This document shows, in pieces, positions 24,666-31,397 of a stretch of DNA of 64,000 bases (position 1 is its first letter; the number at the start of each line of letters is the position of its first letter). Source of the DNA: Planctomycetota bacterium (GTDB lineage: Bacteria; Planctomycetota; J058; JAJDCQ01); NCBI GenBank assembly GCA_029260755.1, contig JAJDCQ010000065.1, positions 1 to 64,000 of the forward strand. The letters are read 5' to 3'. The translations under genes were made by a program, and so were the position numbers. Below the pieces are notes generated by a model. That model searched no databases and had not been told where the DNA came from. It saw only the letters and a list, made by a program, of their open reading frames with translations.

Positions 24666-26378
24666 TCAGCCGGGACGGTGGCCGCAAGCCGACGGTCCGT
24701 AGCAGACGAGCTCGAGGTCGCTCTCGACCGGCAGCGAGCAGAAGAAGATGCAACGCCGACAGTCGGCGTGGACCGTCGCGAGCGGGACGTAGCCCGCCTC
24801 TCGAAGCTCGGGGAGCGGCTTCGGCGCGCCCAGGAACGGGGGGCCGTCGCCTGCCTCGGGCTCGTCCCCCGCAGCCCGAGCGAGCTTGCTCGCCTTGTGA
24901 AGGTCGGGCGGGAACGGCTTGCCGGTCGGCACGGCGACGCCGCTCGCCGTGTCGCCGGCCCGATAGCCGTGCTTCTTCTGAGCTCCCTCGCCGATCCCGA
25001 CGGTGAGCTCGCCGATCTCGCCTTCGAGGGTACCCTCGATTCGGAGGGTGTATCCCTGATAGGCGTGCTTGCGCTCGCCGCCGATCACCTTCGCCGAGAT
25101 CCGGGGAAAGACCGCGAGCACGGTTCCCTCGAACGCGAGCTTGCCCGAGGCGCCCTCGAGTGAGGCCGGCCGCTTCGTCGCGATCGCGCCCTCGCGCTTC
25201 GCCTGCGTGGCCGTTCCCGTCCGGCCGGCCGTCTTCCTCTTCGCTCCGGCCGTGGGCTTCGCGTGGGGGCGGTCCTTCAGGTCGCGGATCAGCCATCCGA
25301 GATCGTCGCGGCTCAGCTCTTCGAGCGGGACGCGCGGCTCGTCCGCCTCGCCGAAGAAGATGTAGGTGCGGGGGTAGGCATCCTCGGCGAAGCCCTTCTG
25401 CGCGAGGAGCCGGCGGGCGAACGCGACCTGCTGCGGGCTCGGGTCGATGCGTGGGTCGTCGCCGACGTCGACCTGGCGGAAGCTCGGCGTCGCCTCGTCG
25501 CCGCCGTCGCGGCGCCCGACGCGCGCCGCGACCGGGTCGCCGATCGCGAGCGCCCAGGAGCGAAGCTCCTGGGTCATCGCGCGGAAGGCGCGGGCGAAGC
25601 CGCCGCGCATGACCCGTCCGAACGCGCGCCAGTCCTCCTCGGGGTCGACATCATCTGGCAAGGTCGCGCTCACGATCGACCACGCCGCCGCCTCGAGCGC
25701 GTCGACGAGCGCCCGGCGCGGGCGCTTCGCGACGCCGCCCTGGACGCGAGTGGCGGCCGCCTCGAGGTAGGAGCCCGACCGTCCCCGAAGGCCCCGAGCC
25801 TCCCAGATCGAGACGTTCGGGTAGCGCTTCGGGACGGCCGGCGCCCGGACCGCCTTGCCGTCGGCGATGCGCGCCTCCGCGTTTTCGAGCCGGCTCCGCG
25901 CCGTCTTCCGGGCGGGCTCGTCGTCACAGACGAGCCACGCGGCCCAGGTCGCGGCGAGGGCAGCCCGGAGCGCCGCCTCGCCGTCGAGCTGGTGGAGGTA
26001 GCTCCCGACCAGCTCGCACGCGCCGGGCATCTCCTCGAGGAAGCTCACCCGCGTCCGCCGCCATCCGATCACCGCGACCGGGTCGCAGTAGACCTTGCGC
26101 TTCACCTTCACGTGCGGGCAGTCGCGCTGGGTCGTCCACTTCCCCGCCGTCGCTGGCGAGACGTTCGCGAGCTTCGCGATCTCGTCGCGGTGGATGAGCC
26201 GCACCTCGGGCTCGGGCAACAGCTCGGTCGCGGCCGCGTCGTCGCAGATCGCGGCGATCGTCAGCCGCTCGGTCGAGAGGAGCCCGGCCTGGAGGGCGGC
26301 GTGGAGATACGCGACGCCGTCGGCGTCATCGCCCGAGGTGCGCCAGGCGCGCTCGAGCTCGCGGAGTCGTCGATCCAT
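24666..26378 (-). CDS. Multidomain protein: companion domain, HTH, DUF3072-like, C-terminal Cys cluster
   Basis: A 570-residue protein of unknown function. Residues 1-40 (MDRRLRELERAWRTSGD then YLHAALQAGLL) resemble the TIGR02996 repeat-companion domain known from Gemmata-type planctomycetes. A small MerR/excisionase-like helix-turn-helix follows near 75-115 (IHRDEIAKLANVSPATAGKW). Residues about 320-375 (SPQQVAFARRLLAQKGF, then LSRDDLGWLIRDL) resemble DUF3072. A Lys/Ala-rich linker precedes a beta-rich stretch and a C-terminal cysteine cluster, CRRCIFFC plus two later Cys. ATG 26378 is chosen because the companion motif starts there; the frame is open 100 bases further. Nucleic-acid binding is likely; the role is unknown. 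Confidence 0.72.
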   Translation of the reverse strand: MDRRLRELERAWRTSGDDADGVAYLHAALQAGLLSTERLTIAAICDDAAATELLPEPEVRLIHRDEIAKLANVSPATAGKWTTQRDCPHVKVKRKVYCDPVAVIGWRRTRVSFLEEMPGACELVGSYLHQLDGEAALRAALAATWAAWLVCDDEPARKTARSRLENAEARIADGKAVRAPAVPKRYPNVSIWEARGLRGRSGSYLEAAATRVQGGVAKRPRRALVDALEAAAWSIVSATLPDDVDPEEDWRAFGRVMRGGFARAFRAMTQELRSWALAIGDPVAARVGRRDGGDEATPSFRQVDVGDDPRIDPSPQQVAFARRLLAQKGFAEDAYPRTYIFFGEADEPRVPLEELSRDDLGWLIRDLKDRPHAKPTAGAKRKTAGRTGTATQAKREGAIATKRPASLEGASGKLAFEGTVLAVFPRISAKVIGGERKHAYQGYTLRIEGTLEGEIGELTVGIGEGAQKKHGYRAGDTASGVAVPTGKPFPPDLHKASKLARAAGDEPEAGDGPPFLGAPKPLPELREAGYVPLATVHADCRRCIFFCSLPVESDLELVCYGPSACGHRPG

Positions 26379-26506
26379 GTCGTGAACCTCGATCGGGATC
26401 GTGAAGGACTGGAGATCGTACACCCCGACCCCCGCGAGCGTCGACGGCTCGCGGACGCGAGGTGACGCGAGTAGGTTCAATGAGGGTGCGACCCGAGGAG
26501 GGCCCC

Positions 26507-26893
26507 ATGCTCAGAGCAATCGCGACGATCGTCGTTCTCACGGCGGCCCTCTTCATGGCGAGCTGCGAAGCGCAGGAGGCGGGGCCCGGCGTCGCGGCGT
26601 CGCCTCAGGCGGAAGCGCCGGCCGAGACCCCGGTGGAAGCGGAGGATCCGAAGGTGAGCGTGAGCTCTGACGCGCCGACGCCCGTGACGACCGTCGACGA
26701 GGCGATCGCGCTGGTGAAGGCCTACGACGGCCCCGCGGCCGAGTTCGAGCTGCCGATCGCCGACTCCCTGCTGGACCCGGCCGGGATGAACATGGCCATC
26801 ATCGGAGACGAGCTGCTCGGAAAGAAGTTCCTGCCCGACGGGTTCGAGCAGCGCGAGGGATACCGGGTCTACAAGTACAAGCCCTTCGATTGA
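26507..26893 (+). CDS. Small lipoprotein, unknown function
   Basis: A 128-residue lipoprotein. The hydrophobic signal ends in LFMASC (Cys20). A Pro/Glu/Ala-rich spacer to about residue 60 leads to a compact C-terminal domain, TVDEAIALVKAYDGPAAEFE through to GYRVYKYKPFD. No family was recognised. ATG 26507 is selected because GAGGAGGGCC precedes it and the lipoprotein signal begins there; an upstream in-frame ATG would add an unlikely charged leader. It is convergent with the spermidine synthase gene, and a short hairpin (GACGCG-AGGG-CGCGTC, 26909-26924) lies at the junction. Confidence 0.75.
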   Translation: MLRAIATIVVLTAALFMASCEAQEAGPGVAASPQAEAPAETPVEAEDPKVSVSSDAPTPVTTVDEAIALVKAYDGPAAEFELPIADSLLDPAGMNMAIIGDELLGKKFLPDGFEQREGYRVYKYKPFD

Positions 26894-26922
26894 GACGGTA
26901 GACCGCGCGACGCGAGGGCGCG

Positions 26923-28530
26923 TCAGTCCGCCCGGCGCCACTCGGCATCGTAGTAGCGGACCAGCTCGAGGTCGCCGATGCGGTTGACCTCGATCTCGCC
27001 GTCCGGCGGGCGCTGGTCCTTGCCGAAGACGAAGAGGGCGCCGAGCACCTCGTCGTCGAGCCAGCGCATCTCGATGCCCGGGGTGACGCTCTCGGGGCGG
27101 CCGGCCGGCCGCTTCGTCGCGAGGATGTAGCCCCAGTCGCCGAAGCTCGGGACGTAGCAGTGGAAGGGGAAGCTCGAGAGCTCGGCGCTGCGGATCGTCT
27201 TGTCGATGCACCAGAACGAGCGCTTCGCCACGAACGGGGAGGTCGACTGCACGACCATGGCGCCGCTCTCGGAGAGGTGCCGCCGGCACAGCCGGTAGAA
27301 GGTGCGGGTGTAGAGCTTGCCGAGGGTGAGGTTACTCGGGTCGGGCATGTCGGCGAGGATCACGTCGAACAGCTCGTCGTTCTCCTCGAGCCAGATGAAC
27401 GCGTCGGCGTTCACCACCTCGACGCGGGCGTCGTTCAGCGAGCCGCCGTTGAGCGTGACGAGCATCGGCTCCTCGCGGAAGAGCTTCGTCACGGCCGGGT
27501 CGATGTCGACGAGGACGACTCGCTCGACGGCCGGGTACTTGAGCACCTCGCGCACGGCCAGCCCGTCGCCGCCGCCGAGGACGAGCACCCGCCGGACGCC
27601 CGCCCCGCCGCCGGCGGCCATGCCCGGGTGGACGAGCGCCTCGTGGTAGCGGTGCTCGTCGCGGCTGCTGAACTGGAGGGCGCCGTTGAGGTAGAGCCGG
27701 ACGTCCTGCCGCCACCGCGTGACGGCGATCCGCTGATACGGGGTCGTGACCGCATGGAGGACCTGCGCGTCGTAGAGCTGCTGCTCGGCGAGCGCCTCGA
27801 TCTTCTGGTTCGCGGCGAGCCCGCCGCCGAGGAGGAGGGCCGCGACGACGCACTCGAGGCGCAGGATGAAACGACCGGTCCGGGTCCCGACGCGCTCGGC
27901 GAAGATGAACGTGAGGAGCGCCGCGCAGGCGACGTTCGCCAGCCCGAAGACGAAGGCGGTCCGGACGAGCCCGATCGTCGGGACCAGGATCAGGGGGAAG
28001 AGCAGGCTCGCCGCGAGCGCCCCGAGGTAGTCGAAGAAGAGCACCCGCGCGACGAGGTCGCGGAAGGCGACCTCGTCCTTGAGGATCGCGAGCAGGAGCG
28101 GGATCTCGAGCCCGACGCCGGTCCCGATCAGGAAGACCAGGGTGAAGAGGAGCGGCCGGACGCTCCCGGTCGTCGCGAACGACGCGAACAGCAGCGTCGC
28201 CGACAGGCCGCCGAGCACCCCGACGAGCACCTCGACGTGGATGAAGCGCGCGAACAGGTTGCCGCCGAGGAAGCGGCTCAGCCAGCTCCCCACCCCCATC
28301 GCCGAGAGGTAGAGCCCGATGACGAGCGAGAACTGGGTGACGCTGTCGCCGAGGAGGTAGCTCGCCATCGCGCCCGCGACGAGCTCGTAGACGAGCCCGC
28401 ACGTCGCGACGACGAAGGTGGCGGCGTAGAGGATGGGAGGCCGGGCCGACCCTCGAGCCGGATCGGCCTCGGGCGCCTCGGGGCCTTTGGCCGCCGTCTC
28501 GACGGCGCCGACCTCCGTGGGTTCGCTCAC
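26923..28530 (-). CDS. Membrane-bound spermidine synthase-like aminopropyltransferase
   Basis: A 535-residue fusion of a transmembrane domain (about seven helices, residues 32-240) and a cytoplasmic Rossmann methyltransferase-fold domain of the spermidine synthase family. The nucleotide motif is VLVLGGGDGLAVRE at about 315-328, followed by the acidic VVLVDIDP strand end. The polyamine-site region YLNGALQFSSRDEHRYHEAL and the DMPDPSN loop near 394-400 are conserved. The enzyme would transfer aminopropyl from decarboxylated AdoMet to an amine; no AdoMet decarboxylase gene is in this window. GTG 28530 overlaps the DUF350 stop (GTGA). Its operon with DUF350 and DUF4178 genes suggests a membrane-associated role rather than bulk polyamine synthesis. 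Confidence 0.87.
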   Translation of the reverse strand: MSEPTEVGAVETAAKGPEAPEADPARGSARPPILYAATFVVATCGLVYELVAGAMASYLLGDSVTQFSLVIGLYLSAMGVGSWLSRFLGGNLFARFIHVEVLVGVLGGLSATLLFASFATTGSVRPLLFTLVFLIGTGVGLEIPLLLAILKDEVAFRDLVARVLFFDYLGALAASLLFPLILVPTIGLVRTAFVFGLANVACAALLTFIFAERVGTRTGRFILRLECVVAALLLGGGLAANQKIEALAEQQLYDAQVLHAVTTPYQRIAVTRWRQDVRLYLNGALQFSSRDEHRYHEALVHPGMAAGGGAGVRRVLVLGGGDGLAVREVLKYPAVERVVLVDIDPAVTKLFREEPMLVTLNGGSLNDARVEVVNADAFIWLEENDELFDVILADMPDPSNLTLGKLYTRTFYRLCRRHLSESGAMVVQSTSPFVAKRSFWCIDKTIRSAELSSFPFHCYVPSFGDWGYILATKRPAGRPESVTPGIEMRWLDDEVLGALFVFGKDQRPPDGEIEVNRIGDLELVRYYDAEWRRAD

Positions 28531-28784
28531 CCGGAGACGGCCGACCCCACGATGATCGCGATCCCGATGATCACCGAGCCCATGAGGATCGCGAGGGAGG
28601 TGTTCTGATCCTCCTCGATCTCCTTCTGGACCGAGAACGGGGCGACCTTGCACATGATGAAGAAGGCGACCGCGAAGAGCAGCATCCCGAACCCGACGTA
28701 GATCGCCGAGGTGATGAACTGCTGCGCATTGAACTGAAAGTTCAGACCGGTGCTCTCGGCCTGGGCGAGAATCGAACCAAGCAT
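28527..28784 (-). CDS. DUF350 family small membrane protein
   Basis: An 85-residue protein with two hydrophobic helices (about 28-46 and 65-82) and a short acidic loop (KEIEEDQNTSLAILMG) typical of one DUF350 unit; many homologues carry two such units (YjfL type). Its biochemical role is not established. Homologues are repeatedly found next to spermidine synthase and DUF4178 genes, exactly as here. It overlaps the synthase gene by four bases and starts 36 bases after the small GGYRGGK protein gene. Confidence 0.82.
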   Translation of the reverse strand: MLGSILAQAESTGLNFQFNAQQFITSAIYVGFGMLLFAVAFFIMCKVAPFSVQKEIEEDQNTSLAILMGSVIIGIAIIVGSAVSG

Positions 28785-28820
28785 CGTCTCTGTTTCCCCC
28801 GTAGCCGGAGCGCGTCCGGT

Positions 28821-29033
28821 CTACTTGCCCCCCCGGTAGCCGCCGCCACCGGCCCAGATGAAGATCCCGCCCGTCCGCGACCCGCGGCGCACGCTCGGGT
28901 TCGAAGCGTCGTGCTTGACCGGCTCGCGCGGCGGGCTCGCGAGGAGGAATCCGCCGCTCGGGGCCGAGAGGAACATCGTTCCGACGCCGAGCGCCGTGAT
29001 GGCCACGAACGCGAGCCTGGCCTTGCTCAACAT
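28821..29033 (-). CDS. Small exported protein ending in GGYRGGK
   Basis: A 70-residue protein with a signal peptide (residues 1-30), then a short polar region and a terminal GGIFIWAGGGGYRGGK. The Gly/aromatic tail is distinctive and is the only recognisable feature. Placement inside the DUF4178/DUF350/spermidine synthase operon suggests a dedicated envelope component. The ATG at 29033 follows a T-rich, CGTTC-repetitive 94-base gap after the DUF4178 gene; no ribosome site stronger than GAAACGAAG could be seen. Confidence 0.68.
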   Translation of the reverse strand: MLSKARLAFVAITALGVGTMFLSAPSGGFLLASPPREPVKHDASNPSVRRGSRTGGIFIWAGGGGYRGGK

Positions 29034-29127
29034 GACTTCGTTCCTCGCTTCGTTCCGTTCGTCTTCGTGTTCGTCGTCGTGCTTCGTGTTTCGTTCTCGG
29101 CGCGTCGGCGCCGTCGGTGTCGTCAGT

Positions 29128-30423
29128 CTACCCGCCCGCGTGGTCGCTCTCCGCCCATCGCCGCTGCTCGAACACCGCGTAGCGCCCTATGTAGAAGAGC
29201 GGCACCAGGATGATCAGGAAGAACGCGCAGCACGGATAACGGAAGAGCCAGACGTCCCGATGGACCGAGAGCTGCACCGGCCCGTTGTAGGTCGCCGCGC
29301 CCGTCCCGGTGATCCGCATGATCTGGAGGACGTAGGTCCCGTTCGGGACGTCGCCGATCGTGACCTCGGCGGTCCGGCTCCCCTCGGTCCAGTCCGAGCC
29401 GTGGTAGTAGCTGATCTCGAGGCCGAGCGGGATCGCCGTCTCGCTCTCCTTGTCGATCAGCATCATGTCGAGGTAGACCCACGAGTTGCTGACGTTGGCG
29501 TGGCCGTCGATCTTGAGCGTCGCCGGGTCGCGGCTGCTGTCGAGGACGAACTGCTCGCTCACCGTGACCGGCTTCTCCGGCGCCGTGATGTCGGCCGCCG
29601 TGAGCTGCGGCACCTGCACCACCGCCACCTGCTTGCTCTGGCTCCCGACGACGTAGCCCGCGCAGACCAGGAACCAGAGGGCGAACGCGACGCCGAGCGC
29701 CGGCACGAACCATCCGATCTCCGCCTTCATCGGGTTCGGCTGCCCGGGGGCGACGCCGCTCGGCGACCCGACGTTGCGCACCTTGCCGAACGCCTTCTCG
29801 ATCTCGTCGCGCCCGATGTAGGTGCCGCGGCTGTAGGTCGTCTCGAGCTCGTTCGCCTCCTCGCTCAGGACGTGCGGCGGGCAGACGTAGTCGGTCGCGG
29901 TGACGCGGTCGCCCTTGCGCACCTCCCAGGGGAACTCGCCGAGGACGTAGTCGACCCGGGCGTTCGCCGTCGTGAAGTGCTTGTAGGTCTCGCCCTCGTA
30001 GGCGGCCGTGTTGCCGTGGACCGTCGGCTTGCCGGGCAACGGCTCGACGAACATGAAGTGGCCGTTGCTGATGACGACGTAGCGGTTGCCGTGATACGGG
30101 TTGAAGAGGAGGACCTCGTCCCAGCGGTAGCGGGTGCCGTCGCACAGCACGCTCCGGCGCATGTAGCCGATCGCCTGCCAGGTCTTGCCGAAGAGCTCGC
30201 CCTTGGCGCCGAGCTCGATCGGGCTCTTCCGCTTCGCCTCCTCGGTCTCCTCGATCAGCTCGTACGCGTCGGTCGAGGTGTCGACCGTCGAGCCGCAGTA
30301 CTCGCACGCGAGCGTCTTCGTCTTGGCGAAGCCACGCAGCTCGATCGGCCCTCCGCAGGAGGGACAGTCGAGGTTCTTGGTGCCGACGCGATCCGCCGGC
30401 CTCTTGCCCTCAGTCCCAGCCAT
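29128..30423 (-). CDS. DUF4178 protein with zinc ribbon and two membrane helices
   Basis: A 431-residue protein. An N-terminal zinc ribbon (Cys20, Cys23, Cys40, Cys43 in CPSC and CEYC) is followed by a DUF4178 beta-rich domain around residues 70-200 (GKTWQAIGYMRRSV then RYRWDEVLLFNPYHGNRYV). A first transmembrane helix lies near 240-262, a periplasmic beta-sandwich-like segment follows, and a second helix (PCCAFFLIILVPLFYIG) is near the C-terminus. DUF4178 has no established activity. The start overlaps the end of the upstream DUF4178 gene by 14 bases. The two paralogues may form a heteromeric membrane complex; this is inference. Confidence 0.82.
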   Translation of the reverse strand: MAGTEGKRPADRVGTKNLDCPSCGGPIELRGFAKTKTLACEYCGSTVDTSTDAYELIEETEEAKRKSPIELGAKGELFGKTWQAIGYMRRSVLCDGTRYRWDEVLLFNPYHGNRYVVISNGHFMFVEPLPGKPTVHGNTAAYEGETYKHFTTANARVDYVLGEFPWEVRKGDRVTATDYVCPPHVLSEEANELETTYSRGTYIGRDEIEKAFGKVRNVGSPSGVAPGQPNPMKAEIGWFVPALGVAFALWFLVCAGYVVGSQSKQVAVVQVPQLTAADITAPEKPVTVSEQFVLDSSRDPATLKIDGHANVSNSWVYLDMMLIDKESETAIPLGLEISYYHGSDWTEGSRTAEVTIGDVPNGTYVLQIMRITGTGAATYNGPVQLSVHRDVWLFRYPCCAFFLIILVPLFYIGRYAVFEQRRWAESDHAGG

Positions 30424-31081
30424 CGAAGGTCCGATGCCCCTTCATGTCGAGCTCGTCCCAGGTGACCGCGCGGCCCGCGAACACGAGCGGCGGGTCCTCG
30501 GAGAGGTCGATCGTCGCGAACGCGCCGTCGGGCCGACGCAGGTCGGCGTACTCGAACTCGTAACCCTTCCCGACGACGAACGGCAGCTCGCCCTGGCCGC
30601 CGGTGCAGCGGCTGCTCCGCGCGTCGGTCACCGTGAAGCGGCGCTTGCCGATCTTCACGTGGAGGCCCTCGAGCATCTCGTCGCGCTCGAGCACCCGGCC
30701 GACCCGCTTGTGGACGTCCGCGAGGGCGTCCTCGCCGACCGGAAACGTGATGAAGTACTCGCCGGCGGCCTCGCCGAGCCAGCCCGTCTCGTCGTCGTCG
30801 AAGAGGAGATACCACTCGTTCCAGTAGCCGACCGAGTGCTCGAGCTGGAGCCGGCCGACGACCTCGAAGCCGCGCCCCTCGAACGTGCCGCGCGCGCCGA
30901 GACAGATCGGGGTGGCGTCGTCGACGAGGTTCGATTTCTGCCCGATGTCCTCGAGCTTCCGGTCTTTACGGACGAGCGGCGTGTCGCAGTAGGGGCAGAT
31001 CACGCACACGCTCGCGCCGAGCTTGAGCTCGACCGGAGCGCCGCAGGACGGGCAGGTGGTGTCGGACATCGTGTCGGACAT
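30410..31081 (-). CDS. DUF4178 protein with zinc ribbon, soluble
   Basis: A 223-residue protein and first gene of its operon. The zinc ribbon has CPSC (Cys10, Cys13) and CPYC (Cys29, Cys32). The DUF4178 domain follows: CLGARGTFEGRGFEVVGRLQ, then the WNEWYLLFDDDETGWLGEA motif that is the family hallmark. A second half of similar beta content ends at WDELDMKGHRTFDGWD. There is no membrane segment. ATG 31081 is chosen over ATG 31117, because the promoter's -10 box at 31116-31121 overlaps the earlier codon, and AAGGG precedes the later one. The partner paralogue downstream is membrane-anchored. Confidence 0.82.
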   Translation of the reverse strand: MSDTMSDTTCPSCGAPVELKLGASVCVICPYCDTPLVRKDRKLEDIGQKSNLVDDATPICLGARGTFEGRGFEVVGRLQLEHSVGYWNEWYLLFDDDETGWLGEAAGEYFITFPVGEDALADVHKRVGRVLERDEMLEGLHVKIGKRRFTVTDARSSRCTGGQGELPFVVGKGYEFEYADLRRPDGAFATIDLSEDPPLVFAGRAVTWDELDMKGHRTFDGWD

Positions 31082-31115
31082 GCGACCCTTCGCGGGCGGG
31101 AGGTTACGTCGGCTC

Positions 31116-31143
31116 ATGATAGCGGCCGCGGCCGCTCCGTCAA
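31116..31143 (-). promoter_or_regulatory. Sigma-70-type promoter of the DUF4178/DUF350 operon
   Basis: On the minus strand, TTGACG (31138-31143) and TATCAT (31116-31121) are 16 bases apart. Transcription should begin near 31108, giving a leader of about 27 bases to ATG 31081 and excluding the upstream in-frame ATG at 31117 as the start. Confidence 0.72.
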
Positions 31144-31298
31144 CCAGCCCCGGCGGTCGGGTCGGCGCGCGGTGAAGGGATCGGGCCCGGCGCCCGTCGG
31201 ACGGGGGCGCTGCGAGGACCACCCCCTCCGGCAGGCCGGCCCGACCCGGTCTCCGCCCCGTCTCGGTCCGCCGGAGGGGGCCTCCGGCGCGATGGAGG

Positions 31299-31326
31299 TT
31301 GCGGGGGCAGTAGAGGATGTTATAAT
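31299..31326 (+). promoter_or_regulatory. Sigma-70-type promoter of the HEAT protein operon
   Basis: TTGCGG (31299-31304) and a perfect TATAAT (31321-31326) are separated by 16 bases, one of the few consensus -10 boxes in the window. The predicted transcript starts near 31333, about 65 bases before ATG 31398. It is divergent from the DUF4178 promoter; the roughly 155 bases between them hold nothing recognisable. Confidence 0.7.
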
Positions 31327-31397
31327 CTTCGGTCGATCGCCCTTACTGGTTGCCCGGTCGACACTTTCGCGGACTCGACGAGAACACGCGCACCATC

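Noticed and set aside
24465..25163. Plus-strand frames in and beyond the gap after the TetR promoter
   Set aside because: They run into the antisense of the HTH/Cys-cluster gene, have no ribosome site, and show no coding-type third-position pattern in the gap itself.
31082..31117. Upstream ATG at 31117 as start of the first DUF4178 gene
   Set aside because: It overlaps the -10 box of the promoter at 31116-31143, so it would not be within the transcript.
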